NCBI RefSeq assembly: GCF_001660485.1
Contig: NZ_CP013979.1
Coordinates: 744,001 to 808,000, forward strand
Origin: Agromyces aureus
Lineage (GTDB): Bacteria > Actinomycetota > Actinomycetes > Actinomycetales > Microbacteriaceae
DNA: 64,000 bases
Direction: 5' to 3'
Under the pieces are notes generated by a model. The model had not been told where the DNA came from, ran no database searches, and saw only the letters and a list, made by a program, of their open reading frames with translations. Below, piece after piece: positions 16,109 to 24,743 of this stretch; within the stretch, counting starts at the first letter, position 1; every line of letters begins with the position of its first letter. The position numbers were made by a program, and so were the translations under genes.

Positions 16109-19100
16109 TCAGTTGCAGGATGCCGCGGCGTACGCCGACTCGATCGCCACGGTGACCGGGGCCCCGTTGACGTTCGACGTGGCCGAGACGGTCACGGTGT
16201 CCGCGGCCACGTTCGCCGCGCGGGTGGTGTACACGTGGACCGCGTTCTTGCCGGGCGCGACCGAGGCGAACGACTTCGTGCCGAAGGCGGATTCGATGGC
16301 GATCGCGACCGGAACGGTCTCGTTGTTGGTCACCTTGACCGAGACGAGCACCTTGCCCGCGACGCAGCGGGTGCTGGTCGTCACGGCGACGTCCAGTGCC
16401 GGCGGGTCGGGGATCTCGATCTCGCCCGTCTCGCTCGCGTTGCCCGCGACGTCGATCGCCCGGTAGCGGATGTCGCTCGGACCCTCGGCCGAGATGCGAA
16501 CCGGAGCCGTGTACGCGACCCATTCGCCCTCGCCGACCGCGTACTGCACCGCGCCGATGCCGGAGCCTGCTCCGTCGTCGGCCGTGAGCGTCAGGGTGAC
16601 GCCCCGCGTGGCCCACTCGGGGCCGGCGGGCGCCTCGACCGTGGTCGCGATGACCGTCGGCACGGTGCCGTCGATCTTCACCACGAGCTCGCCGACCTCG
16701 CTGACGTTGCCGCTCTTGTCGGTCGCACGGTAACGAACGCGAGTCTCGCCCTCGTCCGTGATCGCGACGGCGTCGTCGTAGGCGGCCCATGCGCCGTCGC
16801 CGATCGAGTACTCGATCGAGTCGACGCCCGAGCCGGCGCCGTCGTCAGCGGTCAGCTCGAGGCTGACCTCGTCGGTGAACCAACCGGATGCTGCCGGCTC
16901 GCCGGCATCGGCGGTCACCGTGGGGGCGTCCTGGTCGGAGGGGGCATCCGCCTCGTCGAGGAAGATGCCGCCGATCACCGCGTTAGGCCCGGTGACCTTC
17001 GTCGCCTTCACCTGCACCGGCCCGACGACCTGGTACGTGAGCCAGACGCCCTTCTTGTTGTCGGTGACGGACTGGGCCGGTCCGATCAGGGATCCATCGG
17101 GTCGGGTCAGGGTGATGGCCGCCTGACGGCTCGCGTCGAAGCTGTTGTAGTACACCGACAGCTCGTACGCCTGGCCGGCCGGAATCCCGACATCGACCTG
17201 CGCGGCGGTGGGGCTGAACCACGTCGAGGCACGACGCGTCGTTCCTGCGGGCGGCAGCTGCAGTGCGGCCGTGTTGGTCGCGGTCGCCTCCCACGTGTAG
17301 GCAGACGTGCCCGCTGCCGGTGCCACGGTGACACCGGTCGGCAGGTTGGTGCCGATGTTCGGGATCGCGTAGCCCAGCTCGCCGTACTTGCCGATCCAGT
17401 CGCCCTGGGTCGAATTGTCGATCACCGGGGTTCCGGGAGGCGGCGTGCCGACTCCGGCGCCGATCGCCTCGAACACGTCGAGGGTCATCGACCAGTTGAC
17501 GCCGGGGTTCGACTTGAAGACGAGGTAGACGTCGTGCGTGCCGGCGGGCACGTCGATCGGCGTGGGGTCGGTCTCCTTGAAGGTGAACCATCCGCCCGTG
17601 CTCGCCACCGGCGTGCTCGCCACCAGGTCGCCCGTGGGCGATCCGAGGCGCATCTCGATGCGGCCGCCGCCCTCCGGGCCGGCCGAGACGCGGTAGCGCA
17701 CGGCGTCGATGCCCTGGAAGTTCATGTCGTCGTAGCGCAGCCAGTCTCCGTCCTTGATGTCGCCGACGTACTGGCCGTACTCGGCCGCCGCGTTGGTCTC
17801 CACGGCGAGGCTCTGCGCCTCGTCGTAGTAGTGGGCCTGGAAGCGCTTCGCACGGTAGACGTTCGTGTCGCTGGACGTCAGCGGCTGGATGCCGCCGTCG
17901 CCGCCCTTGTCGGTGTACCGGGCGTCGATGACCCAGAAGGCGTCGGCTTCGGCGTGGCCCTCGTCGAGGATGGTCAGCGCGTCGCCCTCGCAGGCGTTCA
18001 CCGCGTCGACGGGGTGGGCGTGGTCGTCGTGGCCGAGGGCCGGTTGCACGGCGATCTCGGAGCAGTCGATCGTGCCGTCCTCGGGGTCGGTGACCTCGAC
18101 CTGCCAGGGCAGCGTGTCGCCCCAGCCGAAGAAGCCGCCGTTCGGGGGCGTGGTGATCTCCACCTTCGGCGCGGTGTTGCCGACGACGATGGCGACCGTC
18201 GCGGTGCCGGTCTTCGCGTACTCGGTGGTCTCGGTGACCGTGAGGCGAGCCTCGTAGTTGCCGTTCGCCGTGTAGACGTGGGACGGGTTGGCGCTCGTCG
18301 AGGTGGTGCCGTCCCCGAACTCCCACAGGACCTCGAAGTCGTCGCCGTCCTGGTCGACGGTGCCGTCACTCGAGAACTGCACGGTGAGCGGCGCGCCGCC
18401 CGACGTGACGTCGGCCGAGGCCGATGCGGTGGGTGCGCGACCGGTCGAGGAGTAGTCGATGCGGTACAGACCCGAGTTGGGGTTGTCACGACCGTAGCCG
18501 CCGCCCCACTCGAGCAGGTAGAGCGCTCCGTCAGGGCCGAACTGGAGGTCGAGCGGCGAGAGGAACTGGAGGTTGTTCAGCACGGGGTTGATGGCCTTGA
18601 GCTTGCCGTCGCCGTCGAGCTGGAACTCCTTGATGTAGTTGCGACCCCACTCGTAGAACAGCGGGGTGCCGTCGAAGTAGGCCGGCCACTTGCGGTCGGA
18701 GGCCAGTTCGGCGTCGAAGTGGTAGACCGGGCCGGCCATGGGCGAACCCGAGCCGCTGCCGAGCTGCGGGAACTCGGCCGACGCGCCGTACGAGTAGTAC
18801 ACCTCGGCGGGGATCGACGCGGGAAGCTGCGTGAGGCCCGTGTTGTTCGGCGAGTCGTTCACCGGGTTCGCGCAGTCGAACTTCGCTCCGGACGTGCTCG
18901 TCGCGAAGTTGAAGTCGTTGTACGCGATGTTGTTCGCGTGGCAGTAGGGCCAGCCGTAGTTGCCCGGCTCGCGGATGACCTGCCACTCGACGTAGCCTGC
19001 GGGGCCGCGGTTGGCGTTCGCGGTGCCCGCGTCGGGACCGTAGTCGGCGAGGAAGACCGTGCCGTCGAGGTCGACGCTGAAGCGGAACGGGTTGCGGAAT

Positions 19101-20548
19101 CCCATCGCGAAGATCTCGGGTCGCGTCTTCTCGGTTCCAGGTGCGAACATGTTGCCGGCAGGGATCGAGTAGGTGCCGTCGTCTTCGGGGTGGATGCGCA
19201 GGAGCTTGCCGCGGAGGTCGTTCGTGTTCGACGAGGTGCGCTGGGCGTCGAAGTGGCCGCGCCCGGGTCGCTCGTCGATCGGCGTGTAGCCCGACGACTC
19301 GAAGGGCACGACGTCGTCGCCGACCGAGAGCCAGAGGTCGCCGTTGCCATCGATGCGCAGCGTGCCGCCGGTGTGGCCGATCTCGCCCGCGACGCGGGTC
19401 GCCGGAACGTTGAGCAGCACCTTCTCGGTGTCGAGCTGCATGGTGTTGCCCGACATCGTGAATCGCGAGAGCCGGTTGACGTGCTCGGTGCCGACGGGCG
19501 AGTAGTACACGTACACCCAGCCGTTGGTCTCGAAGTCGTTGTCGAGTGCGAGGCCGGTGAGGCCGTTCTCGCCGTCGCCGTAGACCGGGATGGTCGCGGC
19601 CGTGACGGTCGACTTCAGCGCGGGGTCGTAGATGCGCACCTGGCCGCGAACGAGTTCGGTGAAGAACACCCGCTGGTCGGGTGCGATCGCGATGCCCCAC
19701 GGCGCAGAGGTCTCGGTGTCGAGCGGAACCTTGTCGAAGTTGTTCCAGTCCGTCGCGGTGCAGTCGCCCTCGGCGACGCCGGCCGCGTAGCGGATGCCGC
19801 CCAGCGCGTGCTGGCGAACGAGCGGTTCGCTGTAGGACGCCTTGGAGTGCCCGATCGAGGTGATCCAGGTGCGGCCGCCCTCGTAGGGGGAGCACCAGGT
19901 GACGGGGTGGTCGAGCATGCGGCCGGCCGTGTTGCTCGGCACGCTGGTCGGGTCGAGCTCGGTGAGCACGTGCTTGTCGCCGCGCACCGACTTCGTGAAG
20001 CCGTACCACTCCTCGTTGCGCGTGATGCTGTGCGGCAGGTCGCTCGTCGACGGGTGGTCGTGGTCGACGACGTCGAGCACGCCTCCGGTGTTCGCCGCCG
20101 AATGCGCAGTGAACTCGGTTCCGATCAGGTTGCGGTAGAACGTGTTGCCCTGCTCGCTGTCGAGCGGGTTGTGCATCGCCACGACGCCGCCGCCGTCGCG
20201 GACGTAGCGCTCGAACGCGGCCTCCTCCGAGGCGTTCCAGAAGTCTCCGGATGCCTGGGCCAGCACGATGACGTCGAAGTCAGCGAGCCCCTCGTCGGTG
20301 AAGAGCGCCGAGTCGGTGGCCTGGACGACCTCGAAGTGGTTCGCGGCCGCGAGCTCGTCCCACATCGCCTTCGCCTCGGCGACCGAGTCGTGCACGAATC
20401 CCGCGGTCTCCGAGAAGATCAGGGCGCGGAACTCCGGGTCGTGTTCGTGGCCGGGATGGGCCGACGCCGGGCCTGCCAGCGCCACCCCCATCGCGGTGGC
20501 CATCGCGAGTCCTATCGCGAGGACCGGGGTCTTTCGGTTCGTCTTCAT
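16109..20548 (-). CDS. Secreted ThuA + PQQ-type sugar dehydrogenase + PKD + CBM modular protein, cassette 2
   Basis: The 1,479-residue protein has a signal peptide ending AGPASA. Domains: ThuA-like (38-255; ALIFSETAGFVHDS, VVAMHNPLD); PQQ-dependent sugar dehydrogenase-like propeller (270-690; ENGLTGLALDNDF, GDLWLSVGDDV, LRGKLLRIHPEDDG, MGFRNPFRFSVDLD); PKD (703-790; VLWEFGDGT); CBM6-like (900-1030); a second beta-sandwich (1043-1200); two Ig/OmpL47-like repeats (1210-1380; IEYSIGDGAWAAYDDAV); and the C-terminal domain (TSTRCVAGKVLVSVKVTNNE) also present in the cassette 1 protein. It lacks the three ConA-like modules of that protein. It is transcribed divergently from the isomerase gene, with a probable TetR operator at its promoter. 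Confidence 0.85.
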   Translation of the reverse strand: MKTNRKTPVLAIGLAMATAMGVALAGPASAHPGHEHDPEFRALIFSETAGFVHDSVAEAKAMWDELAAANHFEVVQATDSALFTDEGLADFDVIVLAQASGDFWNASEEAAFERYVRDGGGVVAMHNPLDSEQGNTFYRNLIGTEFTAHSAANTGGVLDVVDHDHPSTSDLPHSITRNEEWYGFTKSVRGDKHVLTELDPTSVPSNTAGRMLDHPVTWCSPYEGGRTWITSIGHSKASYSEPLVRQHALGGIRYAAGVAEGDCTATDWNNFDKVPLDTETSAPWGIAIAPDQRVFFTELVRGQVRIYDPALKSTVTAATIPVYGDGENGLTGLALDNDFETNGWVYVYYSPVGTEHVNRLSRFTMSGNTMQLDTEKVLLNVPATRVAGEIGHTGGTLRIDGNGDLWLSVGDDVVPFESSGYTPIDERPGRGHFDAQRTSSNTNDLRGKLLRIHPEDDGTYSIPAGNMFAPGTEKTRPEIFAMGFRNPFRFSVDLDGTVFLADYGPDAGTANANRGPAGYVEWQVIREPGNYGWPYCHANNIAYNDFNFATSTSGAKFDCANPVNDSPNNTGLTQLPASIPAEVYYSYGASAEFPQLGSGSGSPMAGPVYHFDAELASDRKWPAYFDGTPLFYEWGRNYIKEFQLDGDGKLKAINPVLNNLQFLSPLDLQFGPDGALYLLEWGGGYGRDNPNSGLYRIDYSSTGRAPTASASADVTSGGAPLTVQFSSDGTVDQDGDDFEVLWEFGDGTTSTSANPSHVYTANGNYEARLTVTETTEYAKTGTATVAIVVGNTAPKVEITTPPNGGFFGWGDTLPWQVEVTDPEDGTIDCSEIAVQPALGHDDHAHPVDAVNACEGDALTILDEGHAEADAFWVIDARYTDKGGDGGIQPLTSSDTNVYRAKRFQAHYYDEAQSLAVETNAAAEYGQYVGDIKDGDWLRYDDMNFQGIDAVRYRVSAGPEGGGRIEMRLGSPTGDLVASTPVASTGGWFTFKETDPTPIDVPAGTHDVYLVFKSNPGVNWSMTLDVFEAIGAGVGTPPPGTPVIDNSTQGDWIGKYGELGYAIPNIGTNLPTGVTVAPAAGTSAYTWEATATNTAALQLPPAGTTRRASTWFSPTAAQVDVGIPAGQAYELSVYYNSFDASRQAAITLTRPDGSLIGPAQSVTDNKKGVWLTYQVVGPVQVKATKVTGPNAVIGGIFLDEADAPSDQDAPTVTADAGEPAASGWFTDEVSLELTADDGAGSGVDSIEYSIGDGAWAAYDDAVAITDEGETRVRYRATDKSGNVSEVGELVVKIDGTVPTVIATTVEAPAGPEWATRGVTLTLTADDGAGSGIGAVQYAVGEGEWVAYTAPVRISAEGPSDIRYRAIDVAGNASETGEIEIPDPPALDVAVTTSTRCVAGKVLVSVKVTNNETVPVAIAIESAFGTKSFASVAPGKNAVHVYTTRAANVAADTVTVSATSNVNGAPVTVAIESAYAAASCN

Positions 20549-20562
20549 CGCGTACCGCGCCT

Positions 20563-20574
20563 TTCAACGTTGAA
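20563..20574. promoter_or_regulatory. Perfect palindrome TTCAACGTTGAA in the 5' leader of the 16109 gene
   Basis: The 12-base perfect palindrome with a central CG lies 15-26 bases before the start codon at 20548. This is the shape of a LacI-family operator. No cognate regulator is adjacent. Confidence 0.45.
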
Positions 20575-20615
20575 TTGGCAACTTCTGTCGCACGTCTGGC
20601 TGGCAGACAGGCAGC

Positions 20616-20660
20616 ATGCTATGTTCATCGGCACCGGCAAGTCAATACTAGTCAGTATGG
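20616..20660. promoter_or_regulatory. Divergent promoter of cassette 2 and isomerase with TetR operator copy 1
   Basis: On the minus strand TTGACT (20645-20640) and TAGCAT (20621-20616) are 18 bases apart and would drive the 16109 gene. Abutting the -35 is TACTAGTCAGTATGG (20646-20660), an imperfect palindrome. It matches the site upstream of the TetR gene (21755-21769) at 12 of 15 positions. Confidence 0.65.
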
Positions 20661-20773
20661 TGCCGGGTCGAGTTCCGCATGTTGATGGCGGTGACTCGTC
20701 AACTCACCCCATACCGGCGGCTGGTGCGAGGCGGCAGCGGTCGGCAACGAAGATCGAAGAGAAGAGGGCCCCC

Positions 20774-21685
20774 ATGCCAGAGATCGGGATCGGTTTCCAC
20801 ACCGACGCATTCAACTCGAGCCACAAGTCCTTCGAGCAGGCGCTGGCCTGGGCGCAGGAGCACGACGTGCACTACATCGAGCCCGGCACCATCGACGGTG
20901 CCTGCTGGATCCAGGGCCTCGGCTACTTTCCCCACGTCTCCTTCCTCGAGGATCCGGTGCTGCTCCGCACGAAGATGGAGGGCTACGGGGTCGAGTTCTC
21001 GCAGATCGATGCCGCATACCCGCTGTCGGGCCTCGACGGCCCCTCGATCGGCGTGCCCTACGTGCAGCGCGCCATCGCCTGGGCCGCGCAGGCCGGGTGT
21101 CCGCGCGTGGCGACCACCGACGGCCTCTTCCGGCCCGAGGGCCTCACCGACCGCGAAGCCCTCGATCAGATGAAGCGCAGCTACACCGAGATCATCCGCG
21201 TCGCGGAGGCGCACCGCGTCGTCGTCACGATCGAGACGCACGGCTACTTCACGACCCGGCCCGAGTACCTCGCCGAGATGCTCGACTTCTGCGGCGAGAC
21301 GCCCTGGCTGCGCCTCAACCTCGACACGGGCAACACCTTCATCGCCGGCAACGATCCGGTCGCCTTCGCCGAGCGGTTCATCGATCGGATCGCCCACGTG
21401 CACATCAAGGACGTCTCCGCCTCGCTCGCCGAGGCCGCGCGCGGCGGCGCGACCGGCATCGCCATCAGTCATGTCGCGGCCGGCGACGGGGTCAACGCCG
21501 ACAACATCCGGGCGATCCTGCGTCGTCTCAGTGCGCACGGCTTCGACGGCGTGCTCAACATCGAATGCGAGGGCCAGGGCGGTCCGATGCTGGCCAGTTC
21601 GGTCGAGTGGCTCCGTCGTGAGATCGCCGAAGCCGGCTTCACCGAGCGCGTGCCGAGCTTCGCCCGCGTTCCGGCCGCCGTCTAG
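20774..21685 (+). CDS. Sugar phosphate isomerase/epimerase (AP-endonuclease family 2 TIM barrel)
   Basis: The 303-residue protein has the usual metal ligands of the xylose-isomerase-like TIM barrel: Glu154 in TIETHG, Asp184 in LNLDTGN, His210 in AHVHIKD, and a late Glu in LNIECEG (264/266). Members act as isomerases, epimerases or dehydratases on sugars and keto-sugars. The context is a divergent ThuA/PQQ oxidase gene and a downstream TetR gene sharing its operator. This suggests processing of an oxidised (keto-) sugar produced by cassette 2; that is inference. The ATG at 20774 begins the conserved barrel and has a purine-rich AGAAGAGGG upstream. Confidence 0.82.
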   Translation: MPEIGIGFHTDAFNSSHKSFEQALAWAQEHDVHYIEPGTIDGACWIQGLGYFPHVSFLEDPVLLRTKMEGYGVEFSQIDAAYPLSGLDGPSIGVPYVQRAIAWAAQAGCPRVATTDGLFRPEGLTDREALDQMKRSYTEIIRVAEAHRVVVTIETHGYFTTRPEYLAEMLDFCGETPWLRLNLDTGNTFIAGNDPVAFAERFIDRIAHVHIKDVSASLAEAARGGATGIAISHVAAGDGVNADNIRAILRRLSAHGFDGVLNIECEGQGGPMLASSVEWLRREIAEAGFTERVPSFARVPAAV

Positions 21686-21754
21686 TCGGGCACTCGGATG
21701 ACGGGACGGCTCCGGCCCCGCGCCACGCGCCATGGTCGGAGCCGCGCCTGCCTG

Positions 21755-21782
21755 TACCGATCAGTATGGACGGTGCTAGGGT
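21755..21782 (+). promoter_or_regulatory. TetR operator copy 2 and leaderless promoter
   Basis: TACCGATCAGTATGG (21755-21769), with near-palindromic core TACCGATCAGTA, sits at the -35 position. A TAGGGT -10 (21777-21782) follows, 6 bases before the GTG start at 21789. Position and symmetry indicate autorepression. Confidence 0.65.
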
Positions 21783-21788
21783 GACGTC

Positions 21789-22394
21789 GTGACCACGAAC
21801 ACCTCGGCGAAACCCGATGAGCTCGCTGCCGCTGCGTTCGCGCTCTTCTCCACGCGCGGCATCGCCGGAGTCAACATGGACGAGATCGCGGCCGGCGCGG
21901 GGGTCACCAAGGGCAGTCTCTACTGGCACTACGCCTCGAAGAAGGAGGTCGTGCTCGCCGCGTGCAACCTCTACTACCGCGTCTGGCGCAACCAGATCGA
22001 GGGCGCCATCGCGGGGCACGAGCGCCTAGCCGATCAGCTCGAGGCCGCGGTCGCGTACTCGGTGCGAAGCTGCCTGCTCGATGACGCCAACCGGGTCTTC
22101 ACGACCGAGATCGTGGCGATGTCGCTGTACGACGCAGAGGTGCGCGCGAGCTGGACCGGCTTCCTCGACGAGACCGAGCGGTTCTTCCTCGGCCTCACGC
22201 ACCGGGCTGTCGGCGCGCGCGAGTTCCGGTGCGACGATGTCGACAGGGCCGTCGACCTGATGCTCGCCGCGATGGAGGGCATCAAGCAGATCGCCTTGTT
22301 CCGACCGCAGATCTGCCTCCCCGAGAACGAGCAGCGCACGTGTCGCAGGCTCATGTCGCTGCTCGGGGAGCGCCTGCTGGTTCCCGCCGGCTGA
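21789..22394 (+). CDS. TetR/AcrR-family transcriptional regulator
   Basis: The 201-residue protein has an N-terminal TetR helix-turn-helix (about 10-57; FSTRGIAGVNMDEIAAGAGVTKGSLYWHYASKKEVV) and an all-helical ligand-binding domain. The GTG start at 21789 is 6 bases from a TAGGGT -10, so the mRNA is probably leaderless. Two matching operator-like sites lie at its own promoter and at the isomerase/ThuA divergent promoter. It is therefore the likely local repressor of cassette 2, with a sugar-derived inducer. Confidence 0.88.
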   Translation: MTTNTSAKPDELAAAAFALFSTRGIAGVNMDEIAAGAGVTKGSLYWHYASKKEVVLAACNLYYRVWRNQIEGAIAGHERLADQLEAAVAYSVRSCLLDDANRVFTTEIVAMSLYDAEVRASWTGFLDETERFFLGLTHRAVGAREFRCDDVDRAVDLMLAAMEGIKQIALFRPQICLPENEQRTCRRLMSLLGERLLVPAG

Positions 22395-22430
22395 CCACGG
22401 CCGAGGTCGGCTGAACGCCGAGCGGCACGA

Positions 22431-22466
22431 CGAAGGCCCGCCCTCCAGGAGGAGGGCGGGCCTTCG
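22431..22466. terminator. Bidirectional terminator between TetR and MarR genes
   Basis: CGAAGGCCCGCCCTCC and GGAGGGCGGGCCTTCG form a perfect 16-base-pair stem around an AGGA loop, between convergent stops at 22394 and 22490. Confidence 0.9.
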
Positions 22467-22489
22467 AACGTTCGACGGGTGACCGGGTG

Positions 22490-22942
22490 TCAGGCGTTGC
22501 CGATGCTCCGCAGCAGGTCGGCGAAGCTGCGCAGCTCCGCCTCGGGCCGACCGACCAGCACGGCGCGCAGGCGCTGCTGGTTGCTGTCGCGCACGCCCTG
22601 CACGGCCTCGATCGCCTTGGGAGTCGCGACGAGCACGCGGACGCGGCCGTCGCGCTCGTCGGCGCGGGTCTCCACGAGCCCGAGGTCCTCGAGCGTGCGC
22701 ACCTGCCGGCTCACGACGGACTTGTCCATCTCGAACGTGTCGGCGAGCACGTGGGCGGTCGTCGTTCCGAGCCGCGTGATCGCCGAGAGCAGCTTGTAGG
22801 CCGCCGGCTGCAGGTCGGGGTGCACCTGCTCGGCCGACTCCTTCCACACCGTGCGAATGCGGCTGAACAGCTGGCTCAGCTGGTCTTCGACATCGGCGAT
22901 GGCTTCGTCGGTGCGGTCGGATGCCTCGGTCACGAGCGTCAT
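22490..22942 (-). CDS. MarR-family regulator of the drug exporter
   Basis: The 150-residue protein has the MarR winged helix: AAYKLLSAITRLGTTTAHVLADTFEMDKSVVSRQVRTLEDLGLVETRAD, then wing VRVLVATPKAIEA and dimer helices. The ATG at 22942 is one base from the stop of the exporter gene, so the two are cotranscribed and translationally coupled, exporter first. It probably represses the exporter promoter through the paired GGTTG-N8-CAACC sites at 24744-24789, and responds to a toxic ligand. Confidence 0.88.
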   Translation of the reverse strand: MTLVTEASDRTDEAIADVEDQLSQLFSRIRTVWKESAEQVHPDLQPAAYKLLSAITRLGTTTAHVLADTFEMDKSVVSRQVRTLEDLGLVETRADERDGRVRVLVATPKAIEAVQGVRDSNQQRLRAVLVGRPEAELRSFADLLRSIGNA

Positions 22943-22943
22943 G

Positions 22944-24704
22944 TTATCGGGCGGTCGTGGTGTCGGCCGGGTCGGAGCCGGTCGCCGACGGACGGGTGCC
23001 CGACCCGGCGGTCGCCTTCGACGGGGCGTCTGCCGCGGCATCCGCTTCGACGAGCTGGACCGACGAGGTCACGGGTGCGCCGATCTCGGCTTCGGCCAGG
23101 TCGATCGCGACCTGCTCGAACTCCTCCTTCAGCTGCTCGGCCGAGGTCTTCGTCGAGAGCGCCTTGTTCGGCAGGAACGCGATGGCGATCACGCTGAGCA
23201 GGGCGAGCGGCACGGTGACCCAGAAGACGTCGGCGATGCCGTTGCCGTAGGCGTTCTCGATGATCACGCGGATGCCCTCCGGCAGCTGCGAGACGTGGGG
23301 GATCCCGCCGCCGGCGAGGCCCTTCAGCGCGTCGATCTCTTCGGGCGAGGTGGGCGTGAAGTTCTTCAGGCCCGACGTGATGTGCGTCGTGACCTGCGTG
23401 GCCAGCAGCGAGCCCATGACGGTGACGCCGATGGTGCCGGCGATCGTGCGGAAGAAGTTCACGTTCGAGCTCGCGGCACCCAGCTGCGACGCCGGGGTGT
23501 CGTTCTGCACGACGAGCGTGAGGTTCTGCATGACCATGCCGAGGCCCGCACCGAGCACGACCATGTAGACGCTGACGAGGCCGTAGTCGGTGTCGTAGTC
23601 GAGCGTGGTCATGAGGTAGCCGCCGGCGACGACGAGCAGCGAGCCCGCCACCATGAAGCGCTTCCACTTGCCGAACTTGCTGATGAGTGCGCCGATGAGG
23701 ATCGAGGCGCCCATCTGGCCGACGATCATGGGGATCGTCATGAGGCCCGACTCGGTCGGGGTCGCGCCACGGGCGAGCTGGAAGTACTGCGCGAGGAACA
23801 CGCTGGTCGCGAACATCGAGACGCCGATCGCGATGGAGGCGATGACGGCGAGCGTGAAGGTGCGGTTCTTGAAGAGCGTCATCGGCACGATGGGCTCGGG
23901 CACGAAGAACTCGGTGACCACGAAGCCGATGAGGGCCGCGGCGGAGACGCCGATCACGACGTAGCTCGTCATCGAGTCCCACTCGAACTCGCTGCCGCCG
24001 AGGGAGACCCAGATGAGCAGCAGGGAGACGCCGACCGTGAGCAGCGCGATGCCGACGTAGTCGATCTTCACGGCGCGCTTGGGCATGGGCGGCAGGTGCA
24101 GCGTGCGCTGGATCACGATGAGCGCGATGATCGCGAGCGGGATCGGCAGGAAGAAGTTGGCGCGCCAGCCCCAGGCGTCGGTCACGACGCCGCCGAGCAG
24201 CGGACCGCCGATGGTCGCGACGGCCATGATGCCGCCGACGAAGCCCATGTACTTGCCGCGCTCGCGCGGCGAGATGATGACCGCGATGAGGATCATCACG
24301 AGCGACATGAGGCCGCCCGCGCCGAGGCCCTGGATGACGCGCACGGCGATGAGGGTCGTGGTGTCCTGGGCGAAGCCGGCGATCGCCGTGCCGACGACGA
24401 ACAGGCTGATCGCCGAGATGAGCAGCACCTTGCGGTTCACCAGGTCGGCGAGCTTGCCCCAGATCGGGGTCGAGACGGCCATGGCGAGCAGGCTCGCGGT
24501 GATGACCCAGGTGTAGGCGGTCTGGTCGCCGCCGAGGTCGGCGATGATGAGCGGCATCGAGGTCGAGACGACCGTGCCGGAGATGACGGCGACGAACATC
24601 GCCACGACGAGGCCGGAGATCGCGACGATCACCTCGCGCGGGGTGCGTTGCGCCGGCGCGGCCGGCACGCTGCCGGTCGTGGGCTTGTCTGTCACTGAAG
24701 TCAC
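22944..24704 (-). CDS. MFS drug:H+ antiporter, DHA2 (14-TM) family
   Basis: The 586-residue transporter has the 14-helix plan of EmrB/QacA exporters. Motif A is GKLADLVNRKVLLI, motif C-like GGPLLGGVVTDAWGWRANFFLPIP follows helix 5, and motif B-like RVIQGLGAGGL is present. A long acidic cytoplasmic tail follows (EEFEQVAIDLAEAEIG onwards). The GTG at 24704 has AAGGAA eight bases upstream; a second GTG three codons later is possible. The MarR gene follows in the same mRNA. Expected role: efflux of hydrophobic cations or antibiotics. Substrate cannot be read from sequence. Confidence 0.92.
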   Translation of the reverse strand: MTSVTDKPTTGSVPAAPAQRTPREVIVAISGLVVAMFVAVISGTVVSTSMPLIIADLGGDQTAYTWVITASLLAMAVSTPIWGKLADLVNRKVLLISAISLFVVGTAIAGFAQDTTTLIAVRVIQGLGAGGLMSLVMILIAVIISPRERGKYMGFVGGIMAVATIGGPLLGGVVTDAWGWRANFFLPIPLAIIALIVIQRTLHLPPMPKRAVKIDYVGIALLTVGVSLLLIWVSLGGSEFEWDSMTSYVVIGVSAAALIGFVVTEFFVPEPIVPMTLFKNRTFTLAVIASIAIGVSMFATSVFLAQYFQLARGATPTESGLMTIPMIVGQMGASILIGALISKFGKWKRFMVAGSLLVVAGGYLMTTLDYDTDYGLVSVYMVVLGAGLGMVMQNLTLVVQNDTPASQLGAASSNVNFFRTIAGTIGVTVMGSLLATQVTTHITSGLKNFTPTSPEEIDALKGLAGGGIPHVSQLPEGIRVIIENAYGNGIADVFWVTVPLALLSVIAIAFLPNKALSTKTSAEQLKEEFEQVAIDLAEAEIGAPVTSSVQLVEADAAADAPSKATAGSGTRPSATGSDPADTTTAR

Positions 24705-24743
24705 GTGTGTTTCCTTACGTCTTGCACGTCTTGTGGTTCACAA

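Noticed and set aside
16061..20773. Extension of the isomerase frame far upstream
   Set aside because: The region upstream of 20774 in that frame is antisense to the cassette 2 gene and has no isomerase-family similarity; the conserved barrel begins at the ATG at 20774.
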